Part shown: positions 1 through 4,252 of the stretch, piece by piece | How the letters are laid out: each line of letters opens with the position of its first letter | Numbering within the stretch: the stretch's first letter is position 1 | Assembly (NCBI GenBank): GCA_031288885.1 | Contig: JAITQP010000097.1 | Location: 1 to 6,046 of the forward strand | Length of the DNA stretch: 6,046 nucleotides | Direction of reading: 5' to 3' | Source of the DNA: Prevotellaceae bacterium | GTDB lineage: Bacteria; Bacteroidota; Bacteroidia; Bacteroidales; UBA932 | Notes under the pieces: generated by a model | Told to the model about the DNA's origin: nothing | What the model saw: the letters and a program-made list of their open reading frames with translations, nothing else | The model's database searches: none | Program-made: the position numbers and the translations under genes

Positions 1-35
1 CGTGTGAAATATAAGAAAGCTAATCATACAGAATT

Positions 36-66
36 TTTGTTTATTGAAAAATTGTACTTATTTTTG
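36..66 (+). promoter_or_regulatory. Candidate Bacteroidota-type promoter upstream of the chitinase gene
   Basis: TTTG at 36-39 and TATTTTTG at 59-66 are separated by 19 bases. This fits the known Bacteroidota primary sigma factor pattern (TTTG near -33, TAnnTTTG near -7). Transcription would start around 72, leaving a leader of about 145 bases before the TTG start at 218. Bases 1-217 hold no gene I can support. The promoter assignment is by pattern only and the tract is T-rich, so a chance match is possible. Confidence 0.5.
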
Positions 67-150
67 TCCCCACGTTTTATGCAGGCAAAGGCAAGGCAAA
101 AGCAGCCAAAGAAATAATAGCTGCAACCGTCCCAAGTCGGCGTACGACGG

Positions 151-176
151 AGCAAAAGCGCTATCGCAATTTTGCT
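151..176 (+). terminator. Leader hairpin, possible terminator or attenuator
   Basis: AGCAAAA (151-157) pairs perfectly with TTTTGCT (170-176). Inside it GCG (158-160) pairs with CGC (165-167) around a four-base loop, with two unpaired A residues on the 3' side. A short T run follows at 180-184. It could end transcription of a gene left of the window or act as an attenuator in the chitinase leader. The outer stem is A/T-rich and the T run is short, so the terminator reading is weak; the inverted repeat itself is clear. Confidence 0.35.
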
Positions 177-217
177 GCATTTTTCCTACTAATGATAAAA
201 TCTACTGTTTTTGAATT

Positions 218-1210
218 TTGAAGCTGAAAGTTGAAATAGCTCTTGCGGTATGCTGCGCGCTCACGCTCACGCAGTGCGCTACGTTTCGCCAAAACGAGCT
301 GCAAAGCTGGAAAAAATCTAAGGAAAGCTGGAACTCCTCGTACAGCGGTCAGGTGAAGCAGGGCGTGAGCGACGCTCCGGCGCGCGAAGGCAAGCAGCCC
401 GCAGCGCCCGCAAAAAAACCTGCCGGACAAAAGCGCCCCCCCAAAGATGCGCCTCCTGCAACCTCCACACATCAACCGGCGCAGCGCGCTGACGCGTTGC
501 TGGCTGGGATAATTTCCGAAGAAATGTGGGACGAGCTGTTCCCCAACCGGCTGGGGCGCAAGGCCGGCAGCGACAGGAGCGACTTTTACTCCTTTGCGGC
601 GCTTGTGGAGGCCTCCACGCACTTCCCGCGCTTTTTGCACGACGGCAACGAAGCGCAACGCCGGCAGGAACTGTCAGCGTTTTTGGCGCACCTCTCGCAG
701 GAAACGGGCGGATTTCGCTATCTGGAGCAAATTACCGTTACGCGCAGCTACTCGGTTGCCAACAAGGAATACCCGCCTGTGGACGGCAAGGAGTACCACG
801 GTCGCGGCCCCATACAGCTAAGCTACAACTACAACTACGGGCAGTTTAGCAAGGCTTACTTTGGCGACAAAAACGTGCTGCTCAACAATCCGGAGCTGCT
901 GGCAACCGATAGCGTGGTTTCCTTTGGGTCGGCAATCTGGTTTTGGATGACCGGTCAACCGCCCAAGCCGTCGTGCCACGACGTGATGACGGGCGGCTGG
1001 CAGGCGGGCGACATGGATGTGGACGCCAACCGCCTCCCGGGGTTTGGGCTCACGCTCAACATTATCAACGCCTCGCAGTGTGGTAAGGCGTCGGAGCACG
1101 CGCAAAAACGCTACGACCTTTACGACAGGTACTGCAAATACTTCGGCACGCCTAAGGGCGATAACTGCGAGTGTGTTGACCAGCTGCCCTACGGCAAAAA
1201 ATCGCTGTAA
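218..1210 (+). CDS. GH19 chitinase-like lipoprotein
   Basis: Probable exported glycoside hydrolase of family 19, which cleaves beta-1,4 bonds in chitin; some bacterial members act on peptidoglycan. Residues 1-20 look like a lipoprotein signal ending in LTQC, with Cys20 as the lipidated residue; Gln before the Cys is atypical. A Lys/Ala/Pro-rich linker spans about 52-90 and the catalytic domain about 95-310. Glu162 in QETGG and Glu170 in LEQ match the two GH19 catalytic glutamates, with a shorter loop between them than in plant enzymes. GRGPIQLSYNYNYG (195-208) and GFGLTLNIINASQCG (275-289) are family hallmarks. The start is TTG: an in-frame TGA at 212-214 rules out an earlier start apart from ATT, and the next in-frame ATG lies beyond the signal. 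One extra T in the run at 216-219 would join the frame to ATG at 192, so an indel is an alternative. Substrate is not determinable here. Confidence 0.88.
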   Translation: MKLKVEIALAVCCALTLTQCATFRQNELQSWKKSKESWNSSYSGQVKQGVSDAPAREGKQPAAPAKKPAGQKRPPKDAPPATSTHQPAQRADALLAGIISEEMWDELFPNRLGRKAGSDRSDFYSFAALVEASTHFPRFLHDGNEAQRRQELSAFLAHLSQETGGFRYLEQITVTRSYSVANKEYPPVDGKEYHGRGPIQLSYNYNYGQFSKAYFGDKNVLLNNPELLATDSVVSFGSAIWFWMTGQPPKPSCHDVMTGGWQAGDMDVDANRLPGFGLTLNIINASQCGKASEHAQKRYDLYDRYCKYFGTPKGDNCECVDQLPYGKKSL

Positions 1211-1255
1211 TTCCTTTGCAATGAAGCCATAAGTCTAACTTAATTATTACTATAC

Positions 1256-1972
1256 ATGGAAAATGATAGCGAAAATGACCCTTTGCGGGACAATATTTTG
1301 CAAACATTAAAGGGAAAAGCGCTGGAAAAGCAGCGCATTTACGACAATACGTTCGAGATTTTTCAGCTGGTGAAGGAGGTGCTGCACGAGCTCGCCAACG
1401 AAATGAACGAAGAGCTACCGGGCGTGGACAAGCGCGTGAAGCTGGAGTACCGCGACCGAGGGCAGTACGAAGCCGAAATAAGGGTTGCCGGCGACATACT
1501 TGTGTTTAGCATGCACTCCAACGTTTTCCTGTTCGACCGCAACCACATCATTTGGAAAACACCGTACGCCAAGCAAAGCATAATGAACACCTACTGCGGC
1601 ATGATAAGCATCTACAACTTTCTCACCGACTCGTTCCGCCTCAACCGTCTGGATGATTTGGGCTACCTTGTAGGCCGCATTTTTATAAACAAAGACAACC
1701 ACTACTTTGTGGAGGGCAAGCGCCAAATGAACTTCAGCTGCAGCAGCTTCGGGAGCAAGGCAATTGACCGAAGCAGCGTGCGGCAGATTGCGGAGACAGC
1801 CATCCAGTACTCGCTGAGCTTTGACCTGCTGGTGCCGCCGTACGACGCCGCAAAGATTGTGAGCGTGGCGCAAATCAACAACAAAATAGAGGACTCCAAA
1901 ATACAAACGGGCAAGCGGTTGGGGTTTCAGTTTAACTCCGACGACGTTGTAAGCCAAGCAACGTCCATGTAG
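1256..1972 (+). CDS. Conserved Bacteroidota protein of unknown function
   Basis: A 238-residue soluble protein with no signal peptide or membrane segment. Residues 1-55 are charged and probably helical. The centre (about 60-175) is the best-preserved part and holds blocks such as HIIWKTPYAKQSIMNTYCG, ISIYNFLTDSFRLNRLDDLG and GRIFINKDNHYFVEGKRQMNF. I remember very similar blocks in uncharacterised Bacteroides proteins of about this size, usually followed by a small TPR protein as here. No catalytic or metal-binding motif is evident, and the tail after about 205 is polar. It starts at ATG 45 bases after the chitinase gene behind an AT-rich stretch without a Shine-Dalgarno sequence, and ends 24 bases before the TPR gene. 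Likely operon with the latter. Function unknown. Confidence 0.85.
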   Translation: MENDSENDPLRDNILQTLKGKALEKQRIYDNTFEIFQLVKEVLHELANEMNEELPGVDKRVKLEYRDRGQYEAEIRVAGDILVFSMHSNVFLFDRNHIIWKTPYAKQSIMNTYCGMISIYNFLTDSFRLNRLDDLGYLVGRIFINKDNHYFVEGKRQMNFSCSSFGSKAIDRSSVRQIAETAIQYSLSFDLLVPPYDAAKIVSVAQINNKIEDSKIQTGKRLGFQFNSDDVVSQATSM

Positions 1973-1996
1973 AAAGCTAAGACTGAGGGCTAAGAA

Positions 1997-2209
1997 ATGC
2001 AGGGTGAAGCAACAGCAGACGCAGCAAAGCAGGCAAAAATCTTCTACGAGCAGGGCGTTGCAAAGCGCAGGCAGGGCAACCTGAGCGGCGCGCGCAACGA
2101 CTTTCGCAGGGCTGCCGAGCTGGACGCCAGCCTGCGCGAGGCAAAAGCAGCCGTTGACATGCTCGACGACATTCTGCAGTTTGGCAACACGGAGCAGCAC
2201 AACGTGTAG
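1997..2209 (+). CDS. Small TPR-like protein
   Basis: A 70-residue protein with roughly one tetratricopeptide repeat. Residues 11-30 (AKQAKIFYEQGVAKRRQGNL) form a TPR first helix, and ARNDFRRAAELDASLREAK (32-50) gives the second helix with the usual A..DF..A.ELD pattern. A last helix (VDMLDDILQF) follows. TPR units bind other proteins, and a single repeat usually needs a partner; the gene just upstream is the natural candidate. From memory, Bacteroides genomes carry similar 65-75 aa proteins ending in an 'M-DIL-(N/Q)-(F/Y)' tail at this position, which supports a real gene. The start at ATG 1997 lies 24 bases after the preceding stop. The stop at 2207-2209 is followed at once by a strong hairpin. 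Confidence 0.8.
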   Translation: MQGEATADAAKQAKIFYEQGVAKRRQGNLSGARNDFRRAAELDASLREAKAAVDMLDDILQFGNTEQHNV

Positions 2210-2210
2210 C

Positions 2211-2249
2211 GCAACGCCCCACCGGCGTTGCCCCGCCGGCGCCGGCGGG
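2211..2249. terminator. Double GC-rich dyad between converging genes
   Basis: GCAACGCC (2211-2218) pairs with GGCGTTGC (2224-2231) around a five-base loop. Directly next to it, CCCGCCGGC (2232-2240) and GCCGGCGGG (2241-2249) form a perfect 18-bp palindrome with no spacer, so an RNA stem would have to open its centre as a loop. The pair fills the gap between the TPR stop (2209) and the queA stop (2251-2253) and could stop transcription from both sides. No T tract follows on either strand, so it does not fit the classic intrinsic terminator and may instead mark or protect transcript ends. Confidence 0.55.
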
Positions 2250-2250
2250 C

Positions 2251-3300
2251 TCAATCCATTATCAGCATGGCGTCGCCGTAGCTGCCAAAGCGGTACTTTT
2301 CCTTGATAGCCTTTTGGTAGGTTGCCATAATCAGGTCGTAACCCGAAAAGGCAGACACCATCATAAGCAGCGTAGAGTACGGCAGGTGGAAGTTGGTGAT
2401 AAGCCTGTTGGGAATGGACGTTTCGTAGGGTGGAAACAGAAACTTGTTCGTCCATCCGCTGTAGGGGTTAATCGTGTTGAGGGTTGTAACGTTGGCCTCG
2501 AGCGCGCGGAACGAGGTTACCCCCACGGCGCACACGTTCTTTTTGTCCAGCTTGGCAGCGTTGACTATTTTTGCCGCCGGCTCGGTTATCTCCAGCTGCT
2601 CCGAGTCCATTTTGTGCTTGGTCAAGTCCTCCACGTCAATGTTGCGGAAGCTGCCCAGCCCCAAGTGCAGCGTTATTTCGGCAAAGTTAATTCCCTTTAT
2701 TTCGAGGCGCTTCATCAGCTCGCGGCTAAAGTGCAGGCCGGCAAACGGCGCCGCTACCGCGCCCTCGTGCTTGGCAAAAATGGTCTGGTAGCGCTCAATA
2801 TCCTCGGGCTCCACCTCGCGGCGAAGCCAGCGCGGAATGGGAGTTTCGCCCAACCGGTAGAGAATTTTTCTGAACTTTTCGTGGTCGCCGTCAAAGAGGA
2901 AGCGGAGCGTTCTTCCGCGCGAGGTGGTGTTGTCAATCACCTCCGCCACAAGGTCGTCGTTGCCGAAGTAGAGCTTGTTGCCGATGCGGATTTTGCGGGC
3001 CGGATCAACCAGCACATCCCACAGGCGCTGCTCGCGGTTGAGCTCGCGCAGCAAAAATATTTCAATCCGAGCGCCCGTTTTTTCCTTGTTGCCGTAGAGC
3101 CTTGCGGGGAAAACCTTGGTGTTGTTGAGCACCATGACGTCGCCATCGTTGAAGTAGCTCAAAATATCCTTAAAGATTTTGTGCTCAACCTTTCCTGTTT
3201 TTTTATGGAGTACCAGCAGGCGGGATTCATCACGGTGAGGCGCCGGATGCTTGGCTATCAAATCTGGAGATAGCGCAAATTTGTATTGAGAAAGTTTCAT
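2251..3300 (-). CDS. queA: S-adenosylmethionine:tRNA ribosyltransferase-isomerase QueA
   Basis: Cytoplasmic enzyme of queuosine synthesis. It transfers and isomerises the ribosyl part of S-adenosylmethionine onto preQ1 at wobble position 34 of GUN-anticodon tRNAs, giving epoxyqueuosine. At 349 residues it has full family length. Visible motifs are [22 protein letters not shown] (59-80), [26 protein letters not shown] (170-196), HLGLGSF (212-218), KHKMDSE (228-234), [11 protein letters not shown] (258-268), [16 protein letters not shown] (303-318) and [12 protein letters not shown] (336-347). Similarity to Bacteroidota QueA is evident throughout. Some usually conserved Thr positions differ: Phe186 in the GAVAAPTAGLHF motif, Val262 where most have Thr in GTTS, and Ser217 in HxGxGTF. 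It lies 137 bases downstream of truB on the same strand, a common order in Bacteroides. The ATG at 3298-3300 gives the expected MKLSQ N-terminus. Confidence 0.97.
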   Translation of the reverse strand: MKLSQYKFALSPDLIAKHPAPHRDESRLLVLHKKTGKVEHKIFKDILSYFNDGDVMVLNNTKVFPARLYGNKEKTGARIEIFLLRELNREQRLWDVLVDPARKIRIGNKLYFGNDDLVAEVIDNTTSRGRTLRFLFDGDHEKFRKILYRLGETPIPRWLRREVEPEDIERYQTIFAKHEGAVAAPFAGLHFSRELMKRLEIKGINFAEITLHLGLGSFRNIDVEDLTKHKMDSEQLEITEPAAKIVNAAKLDKKNVCAVGVTSFRALEANVTTLNTINPYSGWTNKFLFPPYETSIPNRLITNFHLPYSTLLMMVSAFSGYDLIMATYQKAIKEKYRFGSYGDAMLIMD

Positions 3301-3390
3301 TATCAGGAACTTAAAAAAACGAAAGGTCGTAAGGGCTATTCGTTTCAGCTGTTAAACGGGAAATAAAATACACTTTTTCTACGTGCAAAA

Positions 3391-3418
3391 CAAAATATTG
3401 TTTCGCGTATTAATGCAA
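3391..3418 (-). promoter_or_regulatory. Weak candidate queA promoter
   Basis: On the minus strand TTG (3418-3416) is followed after 18 bases by TATTTTG (3397-3391), one base short of the Bacteroidota TAnnTTTG box. It sits in the AT-rich 137-base gap between truB and queA, about 90 bases ahead of the queA ATG. The gap is longer than expected for a tight operon, so a private queA promoter is plausible. The region is so AT-rich that chance matches are likely. Confidence 0.28.
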
Positions 3419-3437
3419 TTATCGACTATTTAACTAT

Positions 3438-4127
3438 TTATAGCATAGCAAAGTGTGCTGGGGGAAGGAGCGAAAGCTGCTCAACGCTCACGCTATCGCT
3501 GATGGAAAAATTTCCGCTTGCCGTTCGGCGAAGCCCGCAGAGGTGGGCGCCGCAGCCCAGCGCCTGACCAAGGTCGTGCGCAAAGGAGCGAATGTAGGTT
3601 CCCTTGCTGCAGCGCACTAAAACGGAAAGGTAGGGCAAATCAAAATCCTGCACGGCTGCGCTGTAAATGCTCACCACGCTGGGCTTAACGTTGGCCTCCA
3701 CGCCCCTGCGGGCGAGCACGTAGGCGCGCTGCCCGCCCACCTGCTTTGCCGAAAACTGCGGCGGCGCCTGCAGCTGCTCGCCCAGCATGCTCCCCAGCTG
3801 CCGCTCCACGCGCTCCCGCGTGATGTGCCGGCAGTCGTACGTTTGGACAACCTCCGTTTCCAAATCGTAGGACGGCGTAACCGCGCCAAGGCAAACCTGC
3901 GCAAGGTACTCCTTTTCTCCGGCTTGCAGCTGCTCCGCCTGTCGGGTAGCCCTGCCGATGCAGATAATCAGCAGGCCTGTTGCCAGCGGGTCGAGCGTGC
4001 CGGCGTGGCCTATCTTAAACTTTTTCTCGCCCGTTTTGCGCTGTATCGCCCGCTGCACGTAGCGTATAGCGTCAAACGACGACCACCCGTAGGGCTTGTC
4101 AAGCGGCAGTATCACTTCATTTACCAT
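3438..4127 (-). CDS. truB: tRNA pseudouridine(55) synthase TruB
   Basis: Converts uridine 55 in the T-psi-C loop of tRNAs to pseudouridine and also acts as a tRNA-folding chaperone. Motifs in order: LPLDKPYGWSSFDAI (7-21); GHAGTLDPLATGLL (40-53) with catalytic Asp46; QFSAKQVGGQRAYVLARRG (124-142); VRCSKGTYIRSFAHDLG (171-187); and GCGAHLCGLRRTASGNF (191-207). At 229 residues it lacks the C-terminal PUA-type domain of the 314-residue E. coli enzyme. Short TruBs are usual in Bacteroidota, so this is not a truncation. The ATG at 4125-4127 places the N-terminus directly before the conserved LDKPYGWSS block. It is first in a truB-queA pair and diverges from the nuclease gene, sharing a 125-base control region that holds a TAAATTTG box and an inverted repeat. 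Confidence 0.97.
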   Translation of the reverse strand: MVNEVILPLDKPYGWSSFDAIRYVQRAIQRKTGEKKFKIGHAGTLDPLATGLLIICIGRATRQAEQLQAGEKEYLAQVCLGAVTPSYDLETEVVQTYDCRHITRERVERQLGSMLGEQLQAPPQFSAKQVGGQRAYVLARRGVEANVKPSVVSIYSAAVQDFDLPYLSVLVRCSKGTYIRSFAHDLGQALGCGAHLCGLRRTASGNFSISDSVSVEQLSLLPPAHFAML

Positions 4128-4129
4128 TT

Positions 4130-4159
4130 TTTGCTCCCATAATTTTTAGAGGGAGCAAA
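4130..4159. repeat. Perfect 9-bp inverted repeat at the truB promoter
   Basis: TTTGCTCCC (4130-4138) and GGGAGCAAA (4151-4159) are exact reverse complements, separated by 12 AT-rich bases. Arm centres are 21 bp apart, two turns of B-DNA. The right arm overlaps the candidate truB -7 box (4156-4163), and the left arm ends three bases before the truB ATG. The layout suits an operator for a dimeric repressor of truB. An mRNA hairpin is less likely because the right arm lies largely upstream of the expected transcription start. Confidence 0.5.
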
Positions 4160-4163
4160 TTTA
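4156..4163 (-). promoter_or_regulatory. Candidate truB -7 box
   Basis: The minus strand reads TAAATTTG, an exact match to the Bacteroidota TAnnTTTG box. Transcription would begin near 4150, giving a leader of roughly 20 bases before the truB ATG. No convincing TTG lies at the -33 distance, so confidence is moderate. Confidence 0.4.
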
Positions 4164-4187
4164 CAAAAGATTTTTTCATTGCGCGCA

Positions 4188-4219
4188 CTTGGAAATCGCG
4201 TGGTTTTCATGTAATTTTG
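4188..4219 (+). promoter_or_regulatory. Candidate promoter of the DUF1016 nuclease gene
   Basis: TTG at 4189-4191 and TAATTTTG at 4212-4219 are 20 bases apart, a good fit to the Bacteroidota -33/-7 pattern. Transcription would start near 4226, about 27 bases before the ATG at 4253. Together with the truB box this makes a compact divergent promoter region, and the nuclease gene would be transcribed on its own. Confidence 0.6.
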
Positions 4220-4252
4220 CAGCATGTTTGAACAAAATTAAAGTAACCGACC

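Noticed and set aside
1..117. Tail of an upstream gene open from base 1 to the TAA at 115-117
   Set aside because: The 38 codons resemble nothing known to me, and the stretch is AT-rich and contains the promoter match; one open frame of this length is expected by chance.
127..150. Second leader hairpin (CCGTC with GACGG)
   Set aside because: Only five pairs around a 14-base loop, too weak to support as a structure.
161..658. Minus-strand open frame of 165 codons over the chitinase leader and N-terminus
   Set aside because: Arg/Leu-rich shadow of the chitinase gene without any domain pattern.
1215..1255. Separate promoter for the 238-aa gene
   Set aside because: TTTG at 1215-1218 is present, but no TAnnTTTG box lies at the right distance; read-through from the chitinase gene is as likely.
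1415..2455. Long minus-strand open frame of 346 codons
   Set aside because: It lies antisense to two well-supported genes and part of queA, has no recognisable domain, and is Cys/Leu/Val-rich in the way of a reverse-frame shadow.
2314..3273. Plus-strand open frame of 319 codons opposite queA
   Set aside because: It is entirely antisense to a full-length QueA with all motifs; the composition is that of a shadow frame.
3438..4127. Truncated TruB pseudogene
   Set aside because: It lacks the C-terminal PUA-type domain of E. coli TruB, but all catalytic motifs are intact and short TruBs are normal in Bacteroidota.
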